Assembly: GCF_002941025.1 (NCBI RefSeq)
Contig: NZ_PTJS01000001.1
Span: 1,240,001 to 1,304,000, forward strand
Reading direction: 5' to 3'
DNA length: 64,000 nt
From: Streptomyces sp. QL37
GTDB lineage: Bacteria > Actinomycetota > Actinomycetes > Streptomycetales > Streptomycetaceae
In this document: positions 26,099 to 34,878 of the stretch, one piece after another
Layout: the number at the start of each line of letters is the position of its first letter
Numbering within the stretch: position 1 is the first letter of the stretch
Translations under genes and position numbers: made by a program
The notes under the pieces: model-generated
The model's database searches: none
Seen by the model: only the letters and a program-made list of their open reading frames with translations
Told to the model about the DNA's origin: nothing

Positions 26099-27142
26099 AT
26101 GCGCTGGGAAAATCTGGCAGAGAACACCACAAAAGCGGGTAACGGTGCGCTCTTCGCCGCGGACGCGGTGACGACGCGCACCTTCGACACCCCGGAATTC
26201 AGGGGCATCACTTTCCATGAGATCCGGGCCCGCTCGATCGTGAACCGGGTGCCCGGGGCCTCCCGCATGCCGTTCGAATGGACCGTGAACCCGTACCGGG
26301 GCTGCACGCACGCGTGCGTGTACTGCTTCGCCCGCAAGACCCACAGCTATCTGGACCTGGACACCGGTCTCGGCTTCGACTCCCAGATCGTCGTCAAGGT
26401 CAACGCCGCCGAACTGCTGAGCCGTCATCTGGCATCCCGCCAGTGGCACGGCCAGCACATCGCGATGGGCACGAACGTCGACTGCTACCAGCGGGCCGAG
26501 GGCCGCTACCGGCTGATGCCCGGCATCATCGAGGCGCTGCGCGATCACGCGAACCCCTTCTCGATCCTCACGAAGGGCACTCTGATCCTGCGCGACCTCG
26601 ATCTCCTGCGACAGGCCGCCGAGGTCACCGAGGTCGGCGTCTCCGTCTCCGTCGGATTCACCGACCCCGAGCTGTGGCGCACCGTCGAGCCGGGCACCCC
26701 CTCCCCCGAGCGCCGCCTCGACGTCGTCCGCGCCATGACGGACAACGGGATCGGCTGCGGAGTGCTGATGGCCCCGGTCATCCCCTTCCTCGGCGACCAC
26801 CCGGACCAGCTGCGCGCCACGGTCCGCGCCATCGCGGCCGCCGGGGCCACCTCCGTCACGCCGCTCGTCCTGCATCTGCGGCCCGGCGCCCGCGAGTGGT
26901 TCATGCGGTGGCTCGCGCGGCACCATCCGCACCTGGTGCGACGGTACGAACGGATGTACGCGGACGGGGCGTACGCGCCGACCTGGTACCAGCGGTCCAT
27001 CACCCGCCGGGTCCACGAGCTGGCGGCCGAGTTCGGCATCGGCCCGGCCGACCGGGGCGGCGCCCGCCGCGTCCCCCGCGAGACACCGCCGGCCCTCGCG
27101 GACGGTCACGCGCCGGGCCCCACCCAGCTGACCCTGCTCTGA
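26099..27142 (+). CDS. Rv2578c-family radical SAM protein
   Basis: A 347-residue radical SAM enzyme. The 4Fe-4S ligands are C69, C73 and C76 in RGCTHACVYC (Cx3Cx2C), preceded by WTVNPYRG, and the barrel continues through TKGTLILRDLDLL and SVGFTD. This arrangement is that of Rv2578c and is related to spore photoproduct lyase. The reaction is unknown. The ATG at 26099 is fixed by a perfect AAGGAGG at 26087-26093, five bases upstream. An SOS-box-like palindrome precedes it, pointing to DNA-damage induction and perhaps a nucleic-acid repair role. Confidence 0.85.
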   Translation: MRWENLAENTTKAGNGALFAADAVTTRTFDTPEFRGITFHEIRARSIVNRVPGASRMPFEWTVNPYRGCTHACVYCFARKTHSYLDLDTGLGFDSQIVVKVNAAELLSRHLASRQWHGQHIAMGTNVDCYQRAEGRYRLMPGIIEALRDHANPFSILTKGTLILRDLDLLRQAAEVTEVGVSVSVGFTDPELWRTVEPGTPSPERRLDVVRAMTDNGIGCGVLMAPVIPFLGDHPDQLRATVRAIAAAGATSVTPLVLHLRPGAREWFMRWLARHHPHLVRRYERMYADGAYAPTWYQRSITRRVHELAAEFGIGPADRGGARRVPRETPPALADGHAPGPTQLTLL

Positions 27143-27269
27143 CCGCACGGATCTCCCTGCCCGAACGGGTCAACTCTCGACGACATGTGTCCTGCCCGGC
27201 CCGTATCCGGGAAGCATGCGGCGGGGGCTGTGCCACCCACAGCCGTGTTCCCCGACCACGGGAGGCCCT

Positions 27270-28847
27270 ATGACGAAACGTGCAGGAATTCTGGTCGCCG
27301 TCGGCGCCACGGTCGCGGGTCTGGTGACCGCCGCGCCGTCCACCGCGTCCACCGCGCCCGCCGCGACACCCGCCGCAGCACCGCTCCCATGGAAGGGCTG
27401 CGGGACGAAGACGTATCCGGCGCTGCAATGCGCAACCGTCCGCGCGCCCCTCGACCATGACAACCCGTCGGGCAGGAAGGTCACCCTCGCCCTCTCCCGG
27501 ATCCCGCACACGGCCAAGAAGTCACAGGGTCCGCTGCTGGTGAACCCGGGCGGGCCGGGCGGCAGCGGGCTCTCCATGGCGGGGTTCGTGGCGTCCTCGC
27601 TGCCCGCGAAGCTCGCCGCGCAGTACGACGTGATCGGGTTCGACCCACGCGGGGTCGGGAAGAGCACTCCCGCCCTGGACTGCGTGCCGAAGTACTTCGA
27701 GCCCGTGCGCCCCGACTCCGTGCCGGACTCCTACGAGGCGGAGAGGACGGCGCGCAACCGTGCCGCGTCCTTCGCCGCCGCGTGCGGTGAGAAGCACGGC
27801 GACCTGCTGCCGTACATGGACACCGTCAGCGCCGCGAAGGACCTCGACGTCATCCGCGGGGCCCTCGGCGCAGAGCGGATCAACTACTTCGGTTACTCCT
27901 ACGGCACCTACCTGGGCGCGGTCTACGCCAAGCTGTTCCCCGAGCGCGTGCGCCGCCTGGTGCTGGACTCGGTCGTCGACCCGGACGGCGTCTGGTACGA
28001 GGACAACCTCGGCCAGGACCACGCCTTCGACGCCCGCCACAAGGCCCTGATGGCGTGGATCGCGAGGAACGACGCCACGTACGAGCTCGGCAAGGATCCG
28101 GCCGCGGTCGAAGCCGCCTGGTACCGGATGCGCGACGCGGTGAAGAAGCACCCGGCGGGGGGCAAGGTCGGGCCGGGCGAGCTCGAGGACACCTTCATGC
28201 CGGGCGGCTACTACGACGGCTACTGGCCGCGCCTCGCCGAGACGTTCGCGGCGTACGTCAACGACAAGGACCAGGACGCGCTCGCCACCGCGTACGAGGA
28301 CTTCGCGGCCGTGGACAGGAGCGGCGACAACGGCTACTCCGTCTACGCCGCCGTACAGTGCCGCGACGCCGGCTGGCCCCGGACCTGGAGCACCTGGCGC
28401 AACGACACCTGGCAGGCGCACCGCAAGGCGCCCTTCATGTCGTGGAACAACACCTGGTACAACGCCCCGTGCGCCACCTGGCCGGTGGAGCCGCTGGAGC
28501 CCGTGCGGGTCACCAACGACGACATCCCGCCCGCGCTGATCCTCCAGGCCACCGAAGACGCGGCCACGCCCTACGAGGGCGGCGTCACGATGAGCCGCAG
28601 GCTCAAGGGGTCGAGCCTCGTCGTCGAGCAGGGCGGCGGCAATCACGGCATCACCCTGAGCGGCAACAACTGCCTGGACGCGCATCTGGTGGACTACCTC
28701 ACCGACGGCACCCTCCCGGCCGACGGCGGCAGCGGCGCGGACGCGGTGTGCGACGCCCTGCCGGAGCCGAAGCCCGCCCCGGCCACGAAGGCAGGCGCGA
28801 ACATGAAGGGCAGGACGCTGCACGGCCTGCTCGGCTTCCGCGGCTGA
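27270..28847 (+). CDS. Secreted alpha/beta hydrolase, tripeptidyl aminopeptidase-like (SlpD/Tap type)
   Basis: A 525-residue exported S33-type hydrolase. A signal peptide (MTKRAGILVAVGATVAGLVTA, cleavage near APSTASTA) is followed by LLVNPGGPGGSG (oxyanion region), VIGFDPRGVGKS, the nucleophile elbow GYSYGTYLG, the Asp in LQATEDAATPYEG and His in GGGNHGITL. Streptomyces Tap and SlpD/SlpE remove tripeptides from extracellular protein N-termini, including propeptides. The ATG at 27270 has GGAGG at 27261-27265. No lipobox, so it is probably released. Confidence 0.86.
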   Translation: MTKRAGILVAVGATVAGLVTAAPSTASTAPAATPAAAPLPWKGCGTKTYPALQCATVRAPLDHDNPSGRKVTLALSRIPHTAKKSQGPLLVNPGGPGGSGLSMAGFVASSLPAKLAAQYDVIGFDPRGVGKSTPALDCVPKYFEPVRPDSVPDSYEAERTARNRAASFAAACGEKHGDLLPYMDTVSAAKDLDVIRGALGAERINYFGYSYGTYLGAVYAKLFPERVRRLVLDSVVDPDGVWYEDNLGQDHAFDARHKALMAWIARNDATYELGKDPAAVEAAWYRMRDAVKKHPAGGKVGPGELEDTFMPGGYYDGYWPRLAETFAAYVNDKDQDALATAYEDFAAVDRSGDNGYSVYAAVQCRDAGWPRTWSTWRNDTWQAHRKAPFMSWNNTWYNAPCATWPVEPLEPVRVTNDDIPPALILQATEDAATPYEGGVTMSRRLKGSSLVVEQGGGNHGITLSGNNCLDAHLVDYLTDGTLPADGGSGADAVCDALPEPKPAPATKAGANMKGRTLHGLLGFRG

Positions 28848-28884
28848 GGAAACACCGGGCCCGACGCCGGGGGCGTACGCCAGG

Positions 28885-29457
28885 ATGGACCGCGTGACCA
28901 CGCACCCCGAGCCCGCGTACGCCCCCGGCGTGCGTATACGTGCCATGACCCTCGGCGACTGCGCCGCCGTGGCGGACATCCGGGTGCGCGGCTGGCGGTG
29001 GGCGTACGCCGGGTTGGTCCCGCAGGCGTACCTGGACGCGATGGACGTCGCCCGGGACGCCGAGCGCCGGCGCGCGTACCTCACGGCGGACGACGGACCG
29101 GTGAACCTGGTGGCGCACGCTCCGGACACCACGGTGACCGGCTGGGCCTGCTACGGACCGTGCCGCGACGAGAGCGCCCGGGCCGCCAGCGCGGAGCTGT
29201 ACGCCCTCTACGTCCACCCGGACCACATCGGCACGGGCACCGGGCGCGCGCTGCTGGCCGAGGTCACCACGCGGGCCCGTGCGGACGGATACACCGGGAT
29301 GTCCCTCTGGGTGCTCAAGGAGAACGCACGTGCGCGGCGCTTCTACGAGCGCGCGGGCTTCCGCCCGGACGGCGCGGAGGAGGCCTTCGACACCGGGGGT
29401 GCCATGGTGCCCGAGGTCAGGTACGTCCGCACGCTCAGCCCGCCGGGAGCCGGCTGA
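28885..29457 (+). CDS. GNAT family N-acetyltransferase
   Basis: A 190-residue GNAT protein: strand 1 VRIRAMTLGDCAAVADIRV, then ELYALYVHPDHIGTGTGRALL with the acetyl-CoA pyrophosphate loop, and LWVLKENARARRFYERAGF at the C-terminal end. It acetylates an unknown amine. ATG at 28885 is used; a GTG nine bases downstream is possible. Its 3' end overlaps the convergent HEAT-repeat gene by 23 bp. Confidence 0.82.
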   Translation: MDRVTTHPEPAYAPGVRIRAMTLGDCAAVADIRVRGWRWAYAGLVPQAYLDAMDVARDAERRRAYLTADDGPVNLVAHAPDTTVTGWACYGPCRDESARAASAELYALYVHPDHIGTGTGRALLAEVTTRARADGYTGMSLWVLKENARARRFYERAGFRPDGAEEAFDTGGAMVPEVRYVRTLSPPGAG

Positions 29458-30007
29458 GCGCCTCCGCCGCCGCCGCGCCGAGCCGGGGATGCGGCAGGGC
29501 GGCCTCCAGGACCGGGCGGGCCCTTCCGTCCCCCAGGCTCCCCAGGCCCTCGACGCAGGCCAACGCGACGCGCCAGTGCGGCTCGTCGGGGGTCAGCAGC
29601 CGGTGCAGGGTGCTGACCAGGGCGGGCACCGACTCGGGTGCGCGCAGATCGGCCAGCAGTCGCACCGGATGCAGGGCGTAGCCCGTCCGGAGGCTGTTGG
29701 TGGCGAGCGCGGCCGCCGCTCTCGGGGTCCGCGGGTCACCGAGGAGCCGGAGGGCGTGCGCGGCGGACACACAGCGCTCGGGATCTCGGTGGTTGAGGAG
29801 GAGGACCAGCGCCTCGAAGGCCCGGCGGTCGCCCCGGCAGCCGAGCCGGAACGCCGCGATCTCGCGGGCCCAGAGGGGGCGTTCGCGTTCCACGAGGACC
29901 CTGGCCAGCTCCTCCTCGTCCTCGGTGGCGATCAGACGGCGGAAGGCCTCCGGTTCACGGGCCTCGCCCTCGAGCCTGTCCGTAAGCGAGCGGAACTCCT
30001 CATCCAT
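29435..30007 (-). CDS. HEAT-repeat protein
   Basis: A 190-residue all-helical protein made of repeated pairs of short helices (AREIAAFRLG, CVSAAHALRLLGDP, ALHPVRLLADLRAPESVPALV, ALACVEGLGSLGDGRARPVL), the HEAT/PBS-lyase-repeat pattern. Such proteins act as binding scaffolds; no partner is evident. The ATG at 30007 gives MDEEFRSLTDRLEG; upstream in-frame residues are noncoding. It overlaps the convergent GNAT gene at its end. Confidence 0.72.
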   Translation of the reverse strand: MDEEFRSLTDRLEGEAREPEAFRRLIATEDEEELARVLVERERPLWAREIAAFRLGCRGDRRAFEALVLLLNHRDPERCVSAAHALRLLGDPRTPRAAAALATNSLRTGYALHPVRLLADLRAPESVPALVSTLHRLLTPDEPHWRVALACVEGLGSLGDGRARPVLEAALPHPRLGAAAAEALSRLPAG

Positions 30008-30353
30008 GACGCTGAGTTTAGAGCGGTGCACGCGCCGTGTTCGACGAACTGTGTGCCAGCGCACAGGCCGCCAGGGCTGGCGCGCTCGTTACCCGCCGGT
30101 TAAGCTCAGGTGAGCGGGATACACACCCGCCGGCTCCCGTGGCCTGGTGACGCAGCCACCCGGAGTGCTTGTCGGTTCGGCAGTTCGTGAGACGTGGCTC
30201 CGGGACAGAGCCCGTCACCCTTCCCCCCGGCGCGCCCAGAGCGCCCGGTACCGTGCACCACGACACGCAATTCCCGCGCACCGAGCGCCGGTTGAACCAG
30301 ACCCTGCGCGCCGCCGTGCTCCTCACAGTCGTCACTCACCCTGGAGTCCCGTG
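30008..30353. other. Divergent intergenic region with a small palindrome
   Basis: About 345 bp between the HEAT-repeat gene and the 3-hydroxyacyl-CoA dehydrogenase gene. It contains an inverted repeat GCTCA-GG-TGAGC at 30104-30115 that could be an operator. A 61-codon open frame (30169-30354) ends at the dehydrogenase start but has no RBS or recognisable content, and I do not call it a gene. Confidence 0.45.
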
Positions 30354-32135
30354 ATGGACACCCCGCTCACCACCATCGCCGTCGTCGGCCTCGGCACCAT
30401 GGGCACCGGCATCGCCGAGGCCCTGGCCCGTGCGGGCCGCGAGGTCATAGGCATCGACATCGACGAAGCCGCCGCCCGGCAGGCCGTCGCCACCCTGGAG
30501 GCCTCCACCGAGCGCGCCGTACGCCGCGAGCGGATCACGGAGCAGGAGCGGCGCGACATCCTCGCCCGCTTCCGTACGTTCTCCGATCTGCAGGCCGCCG
30601 CGGAGGCGGAGCTGGTCATAGAGGTCGTGCCGGAGACGTACGAGATCAAGCAGCAGGTCTTCCGGGAGCTGGACGCGGTGGTCTCCCCCACCACGATCCT
30701 CGCGACGGGCACGAACGCCCTGTCCGTGACCCGGCTGGCCGCCGAGTCGCAGCACCCCGAGCGTGTCCTGGGCCTGCACTTCTTCAACCCGGCGCCCGCG
30801 ATGAGGCTCGTCGAGGTGGTCTCCTCCGTGCTGACCGCCCCGCCCGCCGTGGAGAGCGTCACCCGGCTCGCCCGTGAGCTGGGCAAGGAGCCGGTCGCGG
30901 TCGGCGACCGCCCCGGCTTCGTCGCGGACGGCCTGCTGTTCGGCTATCTCAACCAGGCCGCGGCGATGTACGAGGCCAACTACGCCTCCCGTGAGGACAT
31001 CGACGCCGCCATGAAGCTGGGCTGCGGGCTGCCGATGGGCCCCCTGGCGCTGCTCGACCTGATCGGCGTCGACACGGCCCGCACGGTGCTGGAGGCCATG
31101 TACTCCGCCTCCCACGACAGGCTGCACGCGCCGACGCCGGTGCTCGGCCAGCTCAGCGCGGCCGGCCTGACCGGCCGCAAGGCGGGCCGCGGCTTCTACA
31201 CGTACGACGCCCCGGGCGGCCAGACCGTGGTGCCGGACGCCCTGACGCCGGTGGAGAGCGCGGGCCCGGTCCCCGGGCGCGAGGTCTCCTCGGTGGGGGT
31301 GGCAGGGTCGGGAACGATGGCCTCGGGCATCGCGGAGGTCTTCGCGAAGGCCGGGTACACCGTGGTCCTCGCCGCGCGCAGCCAGGAGAAGGCGGACGCG
31401 GCCAAGGCGCGGATCGCCAAGTCCCTGGGCCGCTCCGTCTCCAAGGGAAGGCTGACGGAGGAGGCGCGGGACGAGGCCCTCGCCCGGATCACTCCGGCCG
31501 GCACCCTGGACTCCTTCGCCGAGGTCGATCTCGCGGTCGAGGCGGTCGTCGAGGACCTGGAGATCAAGCGGGACCTCTTCCAGACCCTGGACAAGGTCTG
31601 CAAGCCGGGTGCGGTGCTCGCGACGACCACCTCTTCGCTGCCGGTCGTGGCGGTCGCCCGGGTGACCTCGCGTCCCGAGGACGTCATCGGGATGCACTTC
31701 TTCAACCCGGCGCCCGCGATGAAGCTGGTCGAGGTGGTCCGCACGGTGCTGACCGCCGACGACGTGCACGCCACGGTCCGCGAGGTCTGCGTCAAGGTGC
31801 GCAAGCACCCGGTCGACTGCGGTGACCGGGCGGGCTTCATCGTGAACGCGCTGCTCTTCCCCTACCTCAACAACGCGATCAAGATGGTCGAGGAGCACTA
31901 CGCGTCGCTCGACGACATCGACACGGCGATGAAGCTGGGCGGCGGCTACCCCATGGGCCCCTTCGAGCTCCTGGACGTCGTCGGCCTGGACGTGTCGCTC
32001 GCCATCGAGAAGGTTCTGCACAGCGAGTTCCGCGACCCGGGCCTCGCCCCGGCACCGCTGCTCGAACACCTGGTGGCCGCGGGCTGCCTCGGCCGCAAGA
32101 CGGGGCGCGGCTTCCGCGAATATGCCCGCCGCTGA
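30354..32135 (+). CDS. Tandem 3-hydroxyacyl-CoA (3-hydroxybutyryl-CoA) dehydrogenase
   Basis: A 593-residue protein made of two complete copies of the ~285-residue 3-hydroxyacyl-CoA dehydrogenase unit. Each copy has its own NAD-binding loop (VVGLGTMGTGIAEA at about 8-21; VAGSGTMASGIAEV in the second half) and the catalytic-His segment LHFFNPAPAM or MHFFNPAPAM. It should interconvert acetoacetyl-CoA and 3-hydroxybutyryl-CoA, feeding the ethylmalonyl-CoA pathway encoded 3 kb downstream, and can also serve fatty-acid oxidation. The ATG at 30354 has GGAG seven bases upstream. A TetR gene follows in the same direction. Confidence 0.88.
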   Translation: MDTPLTTIAVVGLGTMGTGIAEALARAGREVIGIDIDEAAARQAVATLEASTERAVRRERITEQERRDILARFRTFSDLQAAAEAELVIEVVPETYEIKQQVFRELDAVVSPTTILATGTNALSVTRLAAESQHPERVLGLHFFNPAPAMRLVEVVSSVLTAPPAVESVTRLARELGKEPVAVGDRPGFVADGLLFGYLNQAAAMYEANYASREDIDAAMKLGCGLPMGPLALLDLIGVDTARTVLEAMYSASHDRLHAPTPVLGQLSAAGLTGRKAGRGFYTYDAPGGQTVVPDALTPVESAGPVPGREVSSVGVAGSGTMASGIAEVFAKAGYTVVLAARSQEKADAAKARIAKSLGRSVSKGRLTEEARDEALARITPAGTLDSFAEVDLAVEAVVEDLEIKRDLFQTLDKVCKPGAVLATTTSSLPVVAVARVTSRPEDVIGMHFFNPAPAMKLVEVVRTVLTADDVHATVREVCVKVRKHPVDCGDRAGFIVNALLFPYLNNAIKMVEEHYASLDDIDTAMKLGGGYPMGPFELLDVVGLDVSLAIEKVLHSEFRDPGLAPAPLLEHLVAAGCLGRKTGRGFREYARR

Positions 32136-32226
32136 CATCGGGGCGAGGTGGGGCGGGTTGCTGGGACCCTCGGGCGACCCGCCCCCACAGGCGCACTCCC
32201 CCGCGCCGATGGGTTACGTTCACCTC

Positions 32227-33042
32227 ATGTCCCAACCCGCCAAGTCCCCTCGTTCCTCCGCGTCGGCGGACGCCCCTGAGAGTGCCGCGAGCACCCGCGC
32301 CGCCGCCCAGCGACTCAAAATGCGCCGTGAACTGGCTGCGGCAGCCATGGAACTGTTCGCCACGAAGGGGTACGAGGCGACGACGGTCGACGAGATCGCG
32401 GGGGCTGCCGGGGTCGCCCGGCGTACGTTCTTCCGCCACTTCCGCTCCAAGGAAGAGGCCATCTTCCCGGACCACGACGACACCCTCGTCAGGGCCGAGG
32501 CGGTCCTCAACGCCGCACCCGCGCACGAGCACCCGCTCGACACCGTGTGCCGCGGCATCAAGGAAGTCATGAAGATGTACGCGGCGAAGCCGGCGGTCTC
32601 CGTGGCGCGCTACAAGCTGACCCGTGAGGTGCCCACGCTCCGCGAGGCCGAGATCGCCTCGGTGGCCCGCTACGAGCGGCTGTTCACGCGCTACCTGCTG
32701 GGCCATTTCGACGAGCGTGACCACCAGGTGGGCAATGACGACCCGCTGCTCGCCGAGGTCGCCGCGTCCGCCGTGGTGACCGCGCACAACCACGTGCTGC
32801 GGCGCTGGCTGCGGGCCGACGGCCAGGGCGACGTGGAGTCCCAGCTCGACCACGCGTTCGCGATCGTGCGGGAGACCTTCGGCACGGGGATCGGGGCCGG
32901 GCGGACCGTGGGGGGCGATACCGGGAAGGCCCCTGCGGCCTCGGTGTCCAGGGAGGGCGAGGTGCTGGTCACCGTGGCCCGTACCGACGCTCCGCTCGAC
33001 GAGATCATGCGGACGATCCAGAAGGCGCTGAAGGAGCACTGA
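32227..33042 (+). CDS. TetR-family transcriptional regulator
   Basis: A 271-residue TetR protein. The HTH lies at about 35-85 (LAAAAMELFATKGYEATTVDEIA, AAGVARRTFFRHFRSKEEAIFP), followed by an all-helical effector domain. The C-terminal ~60 residues are unusual Gly/Thr-rich then helical. An ATG at 32209 is also possible; 32227 gives MSQPAKSPRSS. It lies 90 bp after the dehydrogenase and upstream of the ethylmalonyl-CoA genes, so it is the best local candidate for their repressor; an acyl-CoA effector is inference. Confidence 0.87.
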   Translation: MSQPAKSPRSSASADAPESAASTRAAAQRLKMRRELAAAAMELFATKGYEATTVDEIAGAAGVARRTFFRHFRSKEEAIFPDHDDTLVRAEAVLNAAPAHEHPLDTVCRGIKEVMKMYAAKPAVSVARYKLTREVPTLREAEIASVARYERLFTRYLLGHFDERDHQVGNDDPLLAEVAASAVVTAHNHVLRRWLRADGQGDVESQLDHAFAIVRETFGTGIGAGRTVGGDTGKAPAASVSREGEVLVTVARTDAPLDEIMRTIQKALKEH

Positions 33043-33060
33043 GCCCGGCCCCGGCGGGGT

Positions 33061-33813
33061 TCACCCCTCGGCGGGCTGCACGGACGCGCTCGCGTACCAG
33101 GGCGGCGCGGCGCCCTCGCTCCACGCGGTGAGCCCGTCGAAGCCGACGCAGACGATGCCGCACTGTTCGGCGTACTCGAGAGCCGGTGCGGTGAATTCGC
33201 CGGTGGTGACGACGACGGCCGCCTCGGCTCCGTGCACCGCGTAGCAGGTGCCGCCGAAGCGCTGGAGTTCCTGCGAGCCGACCTTGTTGTCGCTCGTGTA
33301 CCTCTTGCACTGCACGACCAGCCGGCGGCCGTCCGGCGTGGTGCCCACCACGTCGGCGCCCAGGTCGCCGGCGCCTCCGACGACTTCGGCGTCCAGGCAG
33401 CCGTCACGCCTGCAGAGCGCGGCCACGGCCTCCTCGAAGTCGTACGGGTCCATGGTCTCGTATCGGACCGTCGGCACCGGCTCGGGGCGCGGCGGCACGG
33501 CGTCCTCCTCCGACAGCTCCTCCAGGGCCGCGTCCACGACCTCGTACGCCGTCTCGACGGCTGCCGCGGCGGCCCTTGCGGCGGCCCTTCGGCTGCGGCG
33601 CAGGCGCAGGAACACCACGACCGCGGCCACCAGCGCGACGGTCGAGGCCACGGCGACCACCGGGTGCCGTTCGGCGCTCCTGAGGGCCGTACGCACCGCG
33701 AGTCCGGCGCCGCAGATCAGGAGTGCGAGGAACGCGAAGCCGAACGCCGTCCGCCTGACGTCGAATTCGGGCCTGCGCCCCTTCCGGGCCGTTCTGCGCG
33801 TCCGTATACCCAT
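33061..33813 (-). CDS. Membrane-anchored Mrr-like PD-(D/E)xK nuclease domain protein
   Basis: A 250-residue protein with two N-terminal membrane helices (about 23-41 and 51-69), a helical linker, and a C-terminal restriction-endonuclease-like domain (about 115-235). The nuclease core reads GDLGADV (D154) then VVQCKRY (Q168, K170), the Mrr_cat arrangement. Mrr-type domains cut DNA, often modified DNA, but membrane-anchored versions are of unknown role. The ATG at 33813 (MGIRTRR) is used; upstream in-frame starts at 33846 and 33855 are possible. Convergent with the TetR gene. Confidence 0.78.
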   Translation of the reverse strand: MGIRTRRTARKGRRPEFDVRRTAFGFAFLALLICGAGLAVRTALRSAERHPVVAVASTVALVAAVVVFLRLRRSRRAAARAAAAAVETAYEVVDAALEELSEEDAVPPRPEPVPTVRYETMDPYDFEEAVAALCRRDGCLDAEVVGGAGDLGADVVGTTPDGRRLVVQCKRYTSDNKVGSQELQRFGGTCYAVHGAEAAVVVTTGEFTAPALEYAEQCGIVCVGFDGLTAWSEGAAPPWYASASVQPAEG

Positions 33814-33941
33814 GGCGTTCCCCACCCCTTGTCCGTAGCGGCCCATCAAGATCACTTACATGTGCCCCACGGCCGGGGGTTGACGCACCGTCGGACAACA
33901 ATGCGGTGGCCGGACCAGGGAGGGAGTGCTCGGATGCGCAC

Positions 33942-34736
33942 ATGGAACCTGACGAGACACTGGCCCTCTTCGACCACGAGATGCGCCTGCACGCCCGCCC
34001 TGACGGCCCCGGCACGCACGTCGAGCGGGTCGGTGAGGTCGTACGGCAGACCGGTGGCCCCGACGACTGGAACGGCGTCGTGTGGACGGCTCCGGGCCTC
34101 TCCCCCGCCCGTGCGGAGTCGGAGATCACGGCGCAGGTGGCGCACTACACCGCCCGGGGCGTCGGGGAGTTCGAGTGGAAGCTCTACGCACACGACGGCC
34201 CGGCCGGCCTGGGCGCCCTCCTCGCCGCGGCCGGCTTCGAGCCGGAGCCGCCGGAGACGCTGCTGGTGGCGCCGGTCGCCGACCAGGCCGGGGCGGTGGA
34301 ACTCCCCGAGGGGGTGCGGCTGCTGAACGTGACCGACGCCGCGGGGGTGGAGCTGATGGTCCGGGCGCACGAGCTGGCGTTCGGCACCGACGGTTCGCGG
34401 CTGCGCCATCGGACCCTGGCCCGTCTCGCAGAAGCCCCTCCGGACACGTTCGTCGCGGTGGTCGCCATGGCGGGCGACGAGCCCGTGAGCTCGGCCCGGA
34501 TGGAGATGCACCCCGGCACCGGCTTCGCCGGGCTCTGGGGCGGCGGTACGGCGACCGAGTGGCGGGGCAGGGGGATCTACCGGGCCCTGATCGCCCATCG
34601 GGCCCGTATCGCCGCCGGGCTCGGCCACCGCTTCCTCCAGGTGGACGCGACGGACCGGTCCGCCCCGATCCTGCGGCGGCTCGGCTTCACGGCCCTGAGC
34701 ACGACGACGCCGTACGTGTACCGCACCGCGCCGTAG
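33942..34736 (+). CDS. GNAT family N-acetyltransferase
   Basis: A 264-residue protein with a C-terminal GNAT domain: AVVAMAGDEPVSSARMEMHPGT strands, then WGGGTATEWRGRGIYRALIAHRA with the R/Q-x-x-G-x-G/A acetyl-CoA loop, and LQVDATDRSAPILRRLGF. The N-terminal ~120 residues look like a degenerate second GNAT-like unit. Substrate unknown. ATG at 33942 is used; it is far from the nearest GGGAGG (14 nt), so the start is not certain. It precedes ccr by ~370 bp. Confidence 0.78.
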   Translation: MEPDETLALFDHEMRLHARPDGPGTHVERVGEVVRQTGGPDDWNGVVWTAPGLSPARAESEITAQVAHYTARGVGEFEWKLYAHDGPAGLGALLAAAGFEPEPPETLLVAPVADQAGAVELPEGVRLLNVTDAAGVELMVRAHELAFGTDGSRLRHRTLARLAEAPPDTFVAVVAMAGDEPVSSARMEMHPGTGFAGLWGGGTATEWRGRGIYRALIAHRARIAAGLGHRFLQVDATDRSAPILRRLGFTALSTTTPYVYRTAP

Positions 34737-34834
34737 CCCTCGCAAAAGGCGGAGCAATGCGACATAACAACCATGATGTTGCTCATGCGTGCCTACGAGA
34801 TGACAACTGAGAGAAATTGTTGGCACTGGGTGCC

Positions 34835-34863
34835 TTGCCACCTGTCACGCAGTGCCATACGTT
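34835..34863 (+). promoter_or_regulatory. Candidate ccr promoter (TTGCCA-N17-TACGTT) with overlapping operator
   Basis: TTGCCA at 34835-34840 and TACGTT at 34858-34863 are spaced by 17 bp, fitting the vegetative HrdB-type pattern. The inverted repeats around it (GGCAC-TGG-GTGCC directly upstream, and GGCACTG/CAGTGCC bracketing the -35) suggest a repressor site; the TetR gene at 32.2 kb is one candidate. Confidence 0.45.
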
Positions 34864-34878
34864 GAAGGTGTCCGGGCG

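Noticed and set aside
30169..30354. A 61-codon open frame just before the dehydrogenase
   Set aside because: No RBS, no recognisable sequence, and composition like the rest of the spacer.
30336..32138. A 600-codon minus-strand open frame
   Set aside because: Shadow of the duplicated dehydrogenase; its apparent repeats just reflect the duplicated sense strand.
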